Positions 45,372 through 53,619 of a stretch of 64,000 nucleotides of DNA are shown one piece after another; within the stretch, counting starts at the first letter, position 1, and each line of letters begins with the position of its first letter. A model generated the notes under the pieces. The model was not told the origin of the DNA. It saw only the letters and a program-made list of their open reading frames with translations, and did no database searches. The translations under genes were made by a program, and so were the position numbers. Source of the DNA: Lutibacter sp. B1 (GTDB taxonomy: Bacteria; Bacteroidota; Bacteroidia; Flavobacteriales; Flavobacteriaceae); assembly GCF_012524075.1 (NCBI RefSeq), contig NZ_JAAZUI010000014.1:1-64000 (forward strand), read 5' to 3'.

Positions 45372-45563
45372 TTAAATTACTTTGACATTTACTGCGTTTA
45401 ATCCTTTTTTGCCTTCCTGTAAATCGAATTCTACCTCATCACCTTCACGAATTTCGTCGATCAATCCAGAAATGTGTACAAAATGTTCTTTGTTTGAACC
45501 ATCTTCTTTTATGAAACCAAATCCTTTAGTTTCATTGAAGAACTTTACTGTTCCTTTACTCAT
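45372..45563 (-). CDS. Cold-shock protein, CspA family
   Basis: A 63-residue single cold-shock domain with RNP1 (GFGFIKEDG) and RNP2-like (HFVHIS) motifs for single-stranded nucleic acid binding. It acts as an RNA chaperone in the cytoplasm. The promoter box lies about 31 nt upstream, so the long structured leader of E. coli cspA is absent. A strong terminator makes it monocistronic. Confidence 0.95.
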   Translation of the reverse strand: MSKGTVKFFNETKGFGFIKEDGSNKEHFVHISGLIDEIREGDEVEFDLQEGKKGLNAVNVKVI

Positions 45564-45593
45564 TATTTTATTATTAAAAATTTATATTAGGGT

Positions 45594-45601
45594 CAAAGGT
45601 A
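45594..45601 (-). promoter_or_regulatory. -7 promoter box of the cold-shock gene
   Basis: The minus strand reads TACCTTTG, an exact TAnnTTTG match, 30 nt before the start codon. No TTG is found at the ideal -33 distance. The rest of the gap to 45735 is AT-rich with no other feature seen. Confidence 0.6.
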
Positions 45602-45735
45602 CTATTTTATATTTATAATGAGCTTTTTTTTTAAAATTTATTTTTTTTATAAATATTTTATTTACAATAAGTTATTAAATTTTCGTCCCAAATTGGTTAA
45701 TTAATCATTTTAGTTTAAAATTTAATTTGATATAC

Positions 45736-46389
45736 TTATTCTTCATTATTAAAATATTCCCACTTACCTACTTTTTCATCATTTTCATAATTTCCTGAAT
45801 AAATAAGTTTTCCTTCAACATTAAAATATTTTGCGGGCCCATGAAGTTTATCATCTTTGTAAATAACATCATCTAATAAAACTCCTTCTGATGAATATCT
45901 TTTTAAACTTCCATTCAATTTTCCATTTTTATAATGTAATTCTTCTGTTAATTTCCCCGATTTGTAATATGTTTTAACTTCTCCATTTAACAAACCATTC
46001 TCATAATTTTCTTCAGACATCATTGTTTTTCCGTCTTCATGGTAATAAATCCACTTTCCAATTCTGTCTTTTCTTTTCATTTTCCCTTCACTAAGTAGAA
46101 CTCCTTTTACAGTATAAAATTTAACTTCAGAAACCTCGCTGTTATTCTTATAGTTTTTAATTATAATAGGATGTTCAGAGCTTGTTTCACTGTAAAATTT
46201 GAATATTCCAACTTCTTTACCGGCTTTAAAAGTTCCTTCGTATCGGATTCGTTTATTGTGATAGTATTTTTTCCAAACTCCGGTTCTTTTACCTGCTAAA
46301 TCAAACTGATTAATGGTTTCTTGTGAAAAAACGTTAAATGTAATTCCAAAAAAAAGAAGCAAAAGGAAGTTTGAAAATAACTTATTCAT
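45736..46389 (-). CDS. Exported MORN/YwqK-type repeat protein
   Basis: A 217-residue exported protein (signal NFLLLLFFGITFNVFSQ) made of about seven beta-hairpin repeats of the MORN/YwqK type, with cores such as RIRYEGTFKAGKEVGIFKFY and KTYYKSGKLTEELHYKNGKLNG. Databases label many such proteins as YwqK-family antitoxins, but repeats and a signal peptide point to a surface or periplasmic scaffold. Its start shares a base with the haem-binding gene's stop (TAATG). Confidence 0.8.
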   Translation of the reverse strand: MNKLFSNFLLLLFFGITFNVFSQETINQFDLAGKRTGVWKKYYHNKRIRYEGTFKAGKEVGIFKFYSETSSEHPIIIKNYKNNSEVSEVKFYTVKGVLLSEGKMKRKDRIGKWIYYHEDGKTMMSEENYENGLLNGEVKTYYKSGKLTEELHYKNGKLNGSLKRYSSEGVLLDDVIYKDDKLHGPAKYFNVEGKLIYSGNYENDEKVGKWEYFNNEE

Positions 46390-46820
46390 TATTTTAATGT
46401 TTTAGCCCAGTCTAATAAAGTTTGAAACTGCTCGTTTGTTAAATCGGCCTCTTTATGCATAATAATATAACTTTTCAAAGGCATTTCATGGCTTTCTAAA
46501 ACTTCTTCAATATCATGTATAATATGATCTTTTTGATTTTCATTGTAGGCGGTCCACTCTGAAAAATTCAAATGTTCTTTACCTTCATTAACATGATGTG
46601 CCAAAAACCAAGAAACCGGTGCAATTTCACTATACCAAGGATATTTTGTGTAATTTGAATGGCAATCGTTACAAGCATTTTGCAATATAACATTAACATT
46701 TTCAGGGATTTGAACTACTGTTGAAATATCATTTTCACTAACTTTTGAAACATTTTTTTCGGGTCTTATAAATTGTATTATAACAATAACAACTAAAATG
46801 CCTAATAGTACTTTTTTCAT
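46389..46820 (-). CDS. Haem-binding domain (c-type cytochrome-like) protein
   Basis: A 143-residue protein with one N-terminal membrane anchor or signal helix (VLLGILVVIVIIQFI) and a Haem_bd (PF14376-type) domain. The single CxxCH site is ACNDCHSN (about residue 51), followed by YPWYSEIAPVSWFLAHHVNEG, the usual companion segment with candidate axial ligands. It is probably periplasmic and carries one covalent haem. It sits between DUF1028 and YwqK genes in a tight minus-strand operon. Confidence 0.88.
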   Translation of the reverse strand: MKKVLLGILVVIVIIQFIRPEKNVSKVSENDISTVVQIPENVNVILQNACNDCHSNYTKYPWYSEIAPVSWFLAHHVNEGKEHLNFSEWTAYNENQKDHIIHDIEEVLESHEMPLKSYIIMHKEADLTNEQFQTLLDWAKTLK

Positions 46821-46823
46821 TTC

Positions 46824-47810
46824 TTATAATTTTAAAATTTCTTGTAATTGTTTATCTGAGATTATTAATAATTGTGGAGCTATCAACCTTGGTGTTAGTT
46901 CTTTCCAGTTGCTGTTTTTTTCAAAAATTTCTTTAAATATAGGTTTTGCTTCATCTAATTCACCACTATTAGCTAAAGTTACTGCATACCAAAATTTCAT
47001 TTCTAAATTCTCCGGATTTAATTTTTGCGCATTTTTATAATGTTCTTTTGCTAACTCAAAATCTCCTTTTTCTACAGCTAAATCTCCTTTATTCATGGAT
47101 TCATATGCTGTGTGAATTGTTAGCAATCTACGCATTTCTTTTAAAGGGTTTTCATTGTCCTCAACTCTTAAATCAACCACTTTATCTTCCCAACTATTTC
47201 CTGTACCTTTTGCTTTAACAACTAAAATTGCTACAGATTGTTTTCCTCTAATATCACCTCCTTCATTTTGAGCCGCCTCCATAGCAATTAACATACGCTC
47301 GGCTAGACTTCCTTTAGAGCTTTGAAAAGCCTTTGCCATTGCTGGCCAAACCGTATTTTTATCCATCAAATTTGCTTGAACTGAAAAATTATTACCCACA
47401 AAATGTCCGGCTTCCTTAATACATTTTTTACCTGTGTAAGCTTCAACATTTCCTTTTGAATCTAAAATTGCAAGCTGACGAACATCTCTGCCTTCATCCA
47501 ATTTCAATAATGCTTCAACTGCCATTTTTGGTGTAAGTCCATTTTCTAATAAACTCAATCCTTTTAGTCCAAATGAAGGATTTACAAAAGATTGTGTTGC
47601 TACTACTCCAACTCCGGCTTTTCCCCAAGCAACCAAACTACCTACTGAAAACCAGTGAGATTGTACTGCAACACCCATTTCACCATTTACAGTATCTCTC
47701 GCAACAATTGAATATGTATGTGAAAAAGGTTCCTTTTTAGAATATACTTGTTGAGAATTCATTTGACTACTAAAAATAAATGTAAATATTATTACAAATT
47801 TTAACTTCAT
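46824..47810 (-). CDS. DUF1028 protein with TPR tail
   Basis: A 328-residue exported protein (signal FVIIFTFIFSSQMNSQ). Residues about 30-245 form the DUF1028 domain, related to Ntn hydrolases (SIVARDTVNGEMGVAVQSHWFSVG and QSFVNPSFGLKGL). Residues about 255-328 are TPR-like (VEKGDFELAKEHYKNAQKLNPENLEM). The activity of DUF1028 is unknown. It is the first gene of a three-gene operon, 3 nt before the haem protein gene. Confidence 0.87.
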   Translation of the reverse strand: MKLKFVIIFTFIFSSQMNSQQVYSKKEPFSHTYSIVARDTVNGEMGVAVQSHWFSVGSLVAWGKAGVGVVATQSFVNPSFGLKGLSLLENGLTPKMAVEALLKLDEGRDVRQLAILDSKGNVEAYTGKKCIKEAGHFVGNNFSVQANLMDKNTVWPAMAKAFQSSKGSLAERMLIAMEAAQNEGGDIRGKQSVAILVVKAKGTGNSWEDKVVDLRVEDNENPLKEMRRLLTIHTAYESMNKGDLAVEKGDFELAKEHYKNAQKLNPENLEMKFWYAVTLANSGELDEAKPIFKEIFEKNSNWKELTPRLIAPQLLIISDKQLQEILKL

Positions 47811-47876
47811 AAGTTACTAATTTTAAAAATTAAAGATATAATATTCTTTTAATACATTTATACAAATTTTTAGATT

Positions 47877-48002
47877 ATGGGAATTTCAAATTTTTGGTTT
47901 TACACAATTATGATTGTAGTTATACTGCATGTAATTGTTGGGTTTGGTTTTTTACTTTATAAATTATCTCCAAAGAAAAAAGATAAAGAAAAAAATGAAT
48001 GA
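47877..48002 (+). CDS. 41-residue single-pass membrane protein
   Basis: A short open frame, ATG 47877 to TGA 48000-48002, encodes 41 residues: a 20-plus-residue hydrophobic helix (FWFYTIMIVVILHVIVGFGF) ending in LLYKLSPKKKDKEKNE. The abrupt switch from a long hydrophobic stretch to a Lys/Glu tail is what a real membrane microprotein looks like and is unlikely by chance. A helical His near the middle could be functional. It is divergent from DUF1028 and upstream of the Rrf2 gene. No homology was tested. Confidence 0.6.
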   Translation: MGISNFWFYTIMIVVILHVIVGFGFLLYKLSPKKKDKEKNE

Positions 48003-48128
48003 ATTATTCTCTCTTTAAAATCAATTATTTAACTAATGTATAAATTATTGCTATTTTTATTATTACCCATAAACTATTAATTTTACTGGCTTATTTGTAA
48101 TTTAGCCTAAACTTTTTAAACTAAAAAT

Positions 48129-48539
48129 ATGCTTTCAAAAAGAGCTAAATACGCTATTAAAACACTTATTTTCTTATATGAAAATGAGGATAAAACTCCT
48201 ATTTCTGCAAAAGTTATTTCTGAAAATGAAAAAATACCTTATAAATTTCTTGAAAATATTTTACGAGAATTAAGACAGAATAAAATTTTAAGAAGTGCCA
48301 GAGGTGCTGATGGTGGTTATCATTTTTTAAAAAACCCAAATGATATAACTGTAACGGATATTATAAGGATTGTTGACGGCCCTATAGCGCTAATTCCTTG
48401 TGTTTCAGAAAATTTTTACGAAAAATGTCCTGAATGTGTTGATGAAAATACCTGTAAAATAAGAAAACTTTTTGTTAACCTTCGTGTTAAAATGCTACCT
48501 GTTTTAAATAAATCTATTGCCGAATTAAGTAAATTATAA
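48129..48539 (+). CDS. Rrf2-family transcriptional regulator
   Basis: A 136-residue winged-helix regulator. The HTH is at about 25-50 (ISAKVISENEKIPYKFLENILRELR), the wing follows with RSARGADGGYHFLKNP, and four cysteines (Cys91, 100, 103, 109 in the IPC/KCPECVDENTC region) are positioned to hold an Fe-S cluster or sense thiols, as in IscR, NsrR and CymR. The next genes are a DUF2490 protein and a TSUP transporter behind a promoter buried in an inverted repeat. The simplest reading is a sulfur- or redox-responsive repressor of that pair. Confidence 0.92.
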   Translation: MLSKRAKYAIKTLIFLYENEDKTPISAKVISENEKIPYKFLENILRELRQNKILRSARGADGGYHFLKNPNDITVTDIIRIVDGPIALIPCVSENFYEKCPECVDENTCKIRKLFVNLRVKMLPVLNKSIAELSKL

Positions 48540-48550
48540 TTTTTTTATTT

Positions 48551-48596
48551 TTAATTCATATTAATTTGGTATGAATAATATGAATTAATATATTTG
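48551..48596 (+). promoter_or_regulatory. Promoter overlapped by a perfect 13-bp inverted repeat, candidate Rrf2 operator
   Basis: TTAATTCATATTA (48551-48563) and TAATATGAATTAA (48576-48588) are exact reverse complements 12 nt apart. The promoter TTG (48566-48568)-N20-TATATTTG (48589-48596) is consensus, and its -33 box and whole spacer lie within the repeat, so binding there would block RNA polymerase. The Rrf2 gene immediately upstream is the obvious candidate binder. Confidence 0.75.
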
Positions 48597-48618
48597 TATG
48601 AAAATATACTAACCAATT

Positions 48619-49338
48619 GTGAAAAATGTTATAAAACTTATCTTCTTACTTTTAATTGGCAACACTCTGGTTGCTTATGGCCAAAAGAAAATTACTACTC
48701 AAAGTTTATTTTGGAATCGTTATTATTTAAAACTAACTATAAGTGAACAATGGGCAATACGACAGGAAATAGAAGAAAGAGCTTATTGGTTTCCTTGGCG
48801 CCAACATCAATTTTTATTGCGTACGCATTTAGAAAAAAAATTAGGTAAAGATTGGAATACAGCTTTAGGTTTCACGTATTTTATTCAAACACTTCCACAC
48901 AATCCCAACATAAAAAACACCGAAAATAATACAGAACTGCGTCCGCAAATAGAGTTTGCTTACAAACAAAATATTTCAAATAAAATAAGTCTTCATCACA
49001 GATATTGGTCTGAGTACAGATTTATGGAGCAATCAAATCATCAAATTGAATATAAAAACAACCGTTCACGTTATAAAATTGAATTAAGATATAAGCCTAC
49101 CAACAAATTGACTTTAAAGGCTTTTGATGAGATTTTTCTGAATTTCGGTCACAACATAGTTAATAATACCTTTGATCAAAACAGATACGGTTTAAGTTTT
49201 CAATACATGCCTTATAAAAATTTCGGATTCGAAATAGGATATTTAAACTGGTTTCAAGAGCGCTCTTCTGGTATTGATTATTACAACCGACATATTATTC
49301 GATGTACAATTCATCATAGTATCAATCTAAAAAAATAA
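48619..49338 (+). CDS. DUF2490 outer-membrane-like protein
   Basis: A 239-residue protein with a signal peptide (IKLIFLLLIGNTLVAYGQ) and an alternating-hydrophobic beta-strand pattern with many aromatic residues (YYLKLTISEQWAIRQEIEERAYW, then RYKIELRYKPTNKLTLKAF, then YGLSFQYMPYKNFGFEIGYL), as expected for a small beta-barrel of the DUF2490 family. Translation starts at GTG 48619. Function is unknown. It is co-transcribed with a TSUP transporter (4-nt gap), suggesting an outer-membrane partner in sulfur-compound traffic. Confidence 0.8.
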   Translation: MKNVIKLIFLLLIGNTLVAYGQKKITTQSLFWNRYYLKLTISEQWAIRQEIEERAYWFPWRQHQFLLRTHLEKKLGKDWNTALGFTYFIQTLPHNPNIKNTENNTELRPQIEFAYKQNISNKISLHHRYWSEYRFMEQSNHQIEYKNNRSRYKIELRYKPTNKLTLKAFDEIFLNFGHNIVNNTFDQNRYGLSFQYMPYKNFGFEIGYLNWFQERSSGIDYYNRHIIRCTIHHSINLKK

Positions 49339-49342
49339 AAAA

Positions 49343-50236
49343 ATGGAAGCATTAGTTATTAAAATTGAAGAATTCATTAATAAAATTACGTTCAAGCAAA
49401 TTAGTATCGCCATCTTATTTTTAAAAGCTATAATAATTTGCTATTTTGTGTACTTGTTAATTCTGGAATTCCAAATGGATAATCTGCATTTTAACAGCAC
49501 CTTCATTATTTTTATTTTTGTTGGTTTTGTTGCCCAAATTATTGACGGAGCTTTGGGTATGGCTTACGGTGTTAGTTGCACAACTTTACTGCTTAATTTT
49601 GGAATTCCGGCAAAATTAGCATCTGCAAGTGTTCATACTTCAGAAATTTTTACAACAGGAGTTTCGGGTTTATCTCACATAAAGTTCAAAAATATTGATA
49701 AAAAATTGTTCTTCAAGCTTGTTGTAACCGGAACCCTTGGCGCTGTATTAGGAGCATACCTTTTAGCAGATTTTTTTGAAGGAAAAATTGTAAAACCTTT
49801 TGTATCTATTTATTTATTAATTATAGGTTTTTACATACTATATAAAGGAGTAAAAAATATAAAACAAAACGACCACATAAAACAAGCGCCTCTTTTAGCT
49901 TTAATTGGTGGTTTTTTAGATGCTATTGGAGGTGGTGGTTGGGGACCAATTGTTACTTCAAGCCTTTTAAGCCAAGGCAAAAATCCAAGAGAAGCAATAG
50001 GAACCGTTAATACCGCCGAATTTTTTGTTACTTACTTTGCAACCATTGTTTTTATTATAATTTTAGGCGTAAAACATTGGCAAATTATTTTAGGGCTTAT
50101 TTTGGGAGGTGTTTTAGCGGCTCCGCTTGGTGCATATATTGCCTCAAAAATCAATAAAAGAATACTAATGCTGTTGGTTGGTTTGTTAATTATAATTACA
50201 TCATCCTATACTTTGTATAAAACCTATTTTTTATAG
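49343..50236 (+). CDS. Full-length TSUP (TauE/SafE) transporter
   Basis: A 297-residue protein with about eight to nine helices and two inverted TSUP halves: FVGFVAQIIDGALGMAYGVSCTTLLL (about 55-85) and ALIGGFLDAIGGGGWGPIVTSSLL (about 185-210). Family members carry sulfite, sulfate or thiosulfate across the inner membrane. The Rrf2 regulator and DUF2490 gene upstream place it in a regulated sulfur module; transport direction and substrate are inferred only. Confidence 0.9.
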   Translation: MEALVIKIEEFINKITFKQISIAILFLKAIIICYFVYLLILEFQMDNLHFNSTFIIFIFVGFVAQIIDGALGMAYGVSCTTLLLNFGIPAKLASASVHTSEIFTTGVSGLSHIKFKNIDKKLFFKLVVTGTLGAVLGAYLLADFFEGKIVKPFVSIYLLIIGFYILYKGVKNIKQNDHIKQAPLLALIGGFLDAIGGGGWGPIVTSSLLSQGKNPREAIGTVNTAEFFVTYFATIVFIIILGVKHWQIILGLILGGVLAAPLGAYIASKINKRILMLLVGLLIIITSSYTLYKTYFL

Positions 50237-50284
50237 TTTTTTCTATAAAATTGTGTATTTTTAAAGGAAAAGAATACCACATAC

Positions 50285-50854
50285 ATGAATGGTGCTTATT
50301 TAATTCAGGAATTAAATTCTATTGAAAATGCCAAACGAGTAAACAGATTAAGAGTGGCTAATTTGATTTTAGCTAAACCTGAACTTTTTAAATATTTGCT
50401 TGAAATTACATTTGATGTTAACAATAAAACTTCAATAAAAGCTGCGTGGGTTTTAGAATTTGTTTGTGATGAAAAGTTAGATTGGTTAGCTCCTTACCTT
50501 GATTATTTTACTGAAAATATAGCTAACGTAAAGTTTGATAGTGCTGTACGTCCTATTACAAAAATTTGTCAATTTATTGCCAAAGCATATACTTCAAAAA
50601 AAGAAAGTGCTATAAAACAACATCTTACAAAAAAACATATTGATATAATTATTGAAAACGGCTTTGATTGGTTAATTGGCAATCAAAAAGTTGCAGTTAA
50701 AGCCTACACTATGGAAATGCTGTATTTATTTGGAAAAAATTATAAGTGGGTTCACAAAGAGTTGCAATTGGTTATTCAACAAAGTATAATTAACGAAAGT
50801 TGTGGCTATCAAGCCAGAGGCAAAAAAATTCTAAGTTGGATTAACCAAAAATAA
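50285..50854 (+). CDS. Conserved flavobacterial alpha-helical protein upstream of purB
   Basis: A 189-residue soluble, all-helical protein with HEAT-like rhythm (NKTSIKAAWVLEFVCDEKLDWLAPYL, then DSAVRPITKICQFIAKAY, then NQKVAVKAYTMEMLYLFGKN). I know no functional family. It precedes purB by 57 nt on the same strand, and automatic annotations may mislabel it from that neighbour. No catalytic motif is visible. Confidence 0.7.
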   Translation: MNGAYLIQELNSIENAKRVNRLRVANLILAKPELFKYLLEITFDVNNKTSIKAAWVLEFVCDEKLDWLAPYLDYFTENIANVKFDSAVRPITKICQFIAKAYTSKKESAIKQHLTKKHIDIIIENGFDWLIGNQKVAVKAYTMEMLYLFGKNYKWVHKELQLVIQQSIINESCGYQARGKKILSWINQK

Positions 50855-50911
50855 TCCTGCTCTTTTTAGTTAATTTCATTAATTTTACATCTTTCAACAC
50901 AAACTAAAAGA

Positions 50912-52255
50912 ATGACCTTAACAAGTTTAAACGCAATATCTCCAATTGATGGCAGGTATAGAAGTAAAGTAGAAAGTTTAGCTCCTTTTTTTTCTGAAGA
51001 AGCCCTAATTAAATACCGAGTAAAAGTTGAAGTTGAGTATTTTATCGCTTTATGCGAAATTCCGCTTCCTCAATTAGCAGATTTTAATGCTTCTATTTAC
51101 AATGAATTACGAAAAATTTATTCTGAATTTACTTCTGAAGATGCTCAAAAAATAAAAGATATTGAAAAAGTTACCAACCACGATGTTAAAGCGGTTGAGT
51201 ATTTCATCAAAGAAAAATTCGATAACTTACAATTACAAAAATATAAAGAGTTTATTCACTTCGGATTAACTTCGCAAGACATAAATAACACTTCAATTCC
51301 TTTATCTATAAATGATGCTTTTGATACTGTTTATTACCCGGAGTTAGCTTCACTTCTAGAAAAATTAAGAGTTTTATCTGCCGAATGGGCTGAAATACCA
51401 ATGTTAGCTCGCACACACGGGCAACCTGCCTCACCAACCAGATTAGGTAAAGAAATTTATGTTTTTATTGAACGTATTGAACAACAAGTGAAACAACTTC
51501 AAAATATACCTTATGCTGCAAAATTTGGCGGAGCAACAGGCAATTACAATGCGCATAAAGTTGCTTACCCAACTATCGACTGGAAAGCTTTTGGAACCAA
51601 TTTTGTAGAAAAAGTATTGGGTTTATACCACTCTTTTCCAACTACACAAATTGAACATTACGATCATTTAGCAGGAATTTTTGATGCCTTAAAACGTATA
51701 AATACCATTTTAATTGATTTTGACAGAGATATTTGGACCTATGTTTCGATGGATTATTTCAAACAAAAAATTAAAGCGGGTGAAGTTGGCTCTTCGGCTA
51801 TGCCGCATAAAGTAAATCCTATTGATTTTGAAAATTCCGAAGGAAATTTAGGTATTGCCAATGCTTTGTTTGAACATCTTTCAGCAAAACTTCCTATATC
51901 TCGTTTGCAAAGAGATTTAACCGATTCAACTGTATTAAGAAATGTTGGAGTACCTTATGCACACACAATTATTGCCTTTAGTTCTACGTTAAAAGGTTTA
52001 AACAAATTATTAATTAACAAAGATAAATTTGCTGAAGATTTAGAAAATAATTGGGCTGTGGTTGCCGAAGCAATTCAAACTATTTTAAGAAGAGAAGCTT
52101 ATCCAAATCCGTATGAAGCTTTAAAAGGTTTAACCAGAACCAATGAAAAAATAACTGAAAAATCTATTGTAAATTTTATTGATAGTTTAGAAATTAGCAA
52201 TACGCTAAAAAATGAGTTAAAATCTATAACACCACGTAATTATACCGGAATATAA
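50912..52255 (+). CDS. purB: Adenylosuccinate lyase
   Basis: Cleaves adenylosuccinate to AMP and fumarate, and SAICAR to AICAR, in purine synthesis. The 447-residue protein shows NAISPIDGRYRSKVESLAPFFSE at the N-terminus, HFGLTSQDINNT, MLARTHGQPASPT, and the fumarase-superfamily signature GSSAMPHKVNPIDFEN with the catalytic Ser loop. Length matches the short E. coli-like type. It ends in a TAATG junction with a lipoprotein gene. Confidence 0.97.
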   Translation: MTLTSLNAISPIDGRYRSKVESLAPFFSEEALIKYRVKVEVEYFIALCEIPLPQLADFNASIYNELRKIYSEFTSEDAQKIKDIEKVTNHDVKAVEYFIKEKFDNLQLQKYKEFIHFGLTSQDINNTSIPLSINDAFDTVYYPELASLLEKLRVLSAEWAEIPMLARTHGQPASPTRLGKEIYVFIERIEQQVKQLQNIPYAAKFGGATGNYNAHKVAYPTIDWKAFGTNFVEKVLGLYHSFPTTQIEHYDHLAGIFDALKRINTILIDFDRDIWTYVSMDYFKQKIKAGEVGSSAMPHKVNPIDFENSEGNLGIANALFEHLSAKLPISRLQRDLTDSTVLRNVGVPYAHTIIAFSSTLKGLNKLLINKDKFAEDLENNWAVVAEAIQTILRREAYPNPYEALKGLTRTNEKITEKSIVNFIDSLEISNTLKNELKSITPRNYTGI

Positions 52256-52626
52256 TGAAAAAACATATCCTAACGCTTGTACTGTTTGCACTTATAATTT
52301 CTTGTAAGAGTGACGAATTGAATCCTGACAGATTTAAAACCGGAACATTTGAAATTCCTGAAGGTAAAGGATATGAAAAAACAATAATTATTCGACAAGA
52401 TTCTATTCAAATTGAAAAATATGTTGATAGAATTGACACACTATCAATTAGTTGGGAAAACAATTTTAATTATACCCTTAAAATGATCAATCCAAAAACA
52501 GCTATTGATGAAGATCCTATTCATGTGAAAATTACAAATCTTAAAAAAGATTCGTACGATTTTGAAGCTGTTATTGGGCATTCTAATTTTGTGCAAAAAG
52601 GAACAATTATAAAAAAATCTAAATAA
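52255..52626 (+). CDS. Small lipoprotein of unknown function
   Basis: A 123-residue lipoprotein (lipobox IISC at about 17). The rest is short beta-rich sequence (FKTGTFEIPEGKGYEKTIIIRQDSIQIEKYVDRIDTLSI), suggesting a small lipocalin-like or single-sheet domain. It starts within the purB stop codon and ends 3 nt before the TerC gene. No family recognised. Confidence 0.75.
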   Translation: MKKHILTLVLFALIISCKSDELNPDRFKTGTFEIPEGKGYEKTIIIRQDSIQIEKYVDRIDTLSISWENNFNYTLKMINPKTAIDEDPIHVKITNLKKDSYDFEAVIGHSNFVQKGTIIKKSK

Positions 52627-52629
52627 CCT

Positions 52630-53484
52630 ATGGAAATATTATTACAACCTGATGCGTGGATTGCTCTTTTAACACTTACTTTTTTAGAAATAGTTTTAGG
52701 AATAGACAACATTGTATTTATTTCTATTGTTTCAAATAAACTTGATAAAAAAGATCAGCCTAAAGCAAGAAACATTGGTTTAATACTTGCTATGATTTTT
52801 AGAATTTTACTATTATTTGGTATAACTTGGGTATTAAAATTACAAGATGTTCTATTCCATTTTGAAACTTCGTGGATAAAAGCCGGTATAACAGGACAAA
52901 GTTTAATAATTATAGCCGGTGGTTTATTTTTGTTATACAAAAGTGTTACGGAAATTCACCATAAATTAGAAGGAGAAGAAGAAAGCACTTCAGGTAAAGC
53001 AAGTACAACTTTAACAAATGCTATAACACAGATTGCTATTTTAAACTTGGTTTTTTCATTCGACAGTATTTTAACAGCAATTGGATTGGTTAGTTTAGAC
53101 AATCCACCTGCCGGTTTTGGATATACCGGAGGTATGATAATTATGATTATTTCAATAGTGCTTTCAATCATAATTATGATGGCATTTGCAGGACCGGTAA
53201 GCAAATTTGTGAACGAACATCCTACAATTCAAATATTAGGACTTTCATTCTTAATTTTAATTGGCGTAATGTTATTGGCAGAAGGTTCTCATTTAGCACA
53301 CGTAGAATTACTTGGAAATGCAGTACATAGCATACCAAAAGGTTATTTATATTTTGCAATTTTCTTCTCACTATTTGTTGAGTTTTTAAATTTGAAAATG
53401 AAAAAAGCAAAAGACCCCGTCCATTTACACAATTCAACAATTGTTGACGATAAATTAAAAGACGATAAGTTCTTAGAAAAATAA
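52630..53484 (+). CDS. TerC-family integral membrane protein
   Basis: A 284-residue protein with seven to eight helices. The TerC hallmark is FLEIVLGIDNIVFISIVSNKL (acidic residues in helix 1), repeated as NLVFSFDSILTAIGLVSL in the second half, with ITQIAI preceding it. TerC/YjbE-type proteins are linked to manganese export or metalation of secreted proteins, and some to tellurite resistance. Last gene before a strong terminator. Confidence 0.92.
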   Translation: MEILLQPDAWIALLTLTFLEIVLGIDNIVFISIVSNKLDKKDQPKARNIGLILAMIFRILLLFGITWVLKLQDVLFHFETSWIKAGITGQSLIIIAGGLFLLYKSVTEIHHKLEGEEESTSGKASTTLTNAITQIAILNLVFSFDSILTAIGLVSLDNPPAGFGYTGGMIIMIISIVLSIIIMMAFAGPVSKFVNEHPTIQILGLSFLILIGVMLLAEGSHLAHVELLGNAVHSIPKGYLYFAIFFSLFVEFLNLKMKKAKDPVHLHNSTIVDDKLKDDKFLEK

Positions 53485-53487
53485 ATT

Positions 53488-53515
53488 AAAAATCCCGTGT
53501 TAAACGGGATTTTTA
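53488..53515 (+). terminator. Intrinsic terminator after the TerC gene
   Basis: The stem ATCCCGT (53492-53498) / ACGGGAT (53504-53510) with a 5-nt loop is followed by a T-run (53510-53514). The A-run on the left also makes it usable in reverse. Confidence 0.85.
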
Positions 53516-53533
53516 TATTTTAAACATTATGTT

Positions 53534-53563
53534 ATAAATGTTACATATCTCTGTAATATTTAT
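53534..53563. promoter_or_regulatory. Candidate operator upstream of the RND efflux operon
   Basis: Two 12-bp arms (53534-53545 and 53552-53563) are inverted repeats with a single mismatch and a 6-nt spacer; the core is TGTTACA-N6-TGTAATA. The site lies just upstream of the -7 box at 53589, covering or touching the -33 region. No TetR, AraC or MarR gene is adjacent. Confidence 0.55.
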
Positions 53564-53588
53564 TACTGTTAAACCATATCACCTCGCC

Positions 53589-53596
53589 TATTTTTG
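53589..53596 (+). promoter_or_regulatory. -7 promoter box of the RND operon
   Basis: TATTTTTG matches TAnnTTTG, 23 nt before the tolC-like gene's ATG. No TTG is present at the ideal -33 position, suggesting dependence on an activator or relief from a repressor. Confidence 0.6.
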
Positions 53597-53619
53597 CCTC
53601 AAACTAAAAAAACAAAACT

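Noticed and set aside
45736-46389. YwqK-family protein as part of a toxin-antitoxin system
   Set aside because: It has a signal peptide and MORN-like repeats, and no toxin partner is present; the family name is historical.
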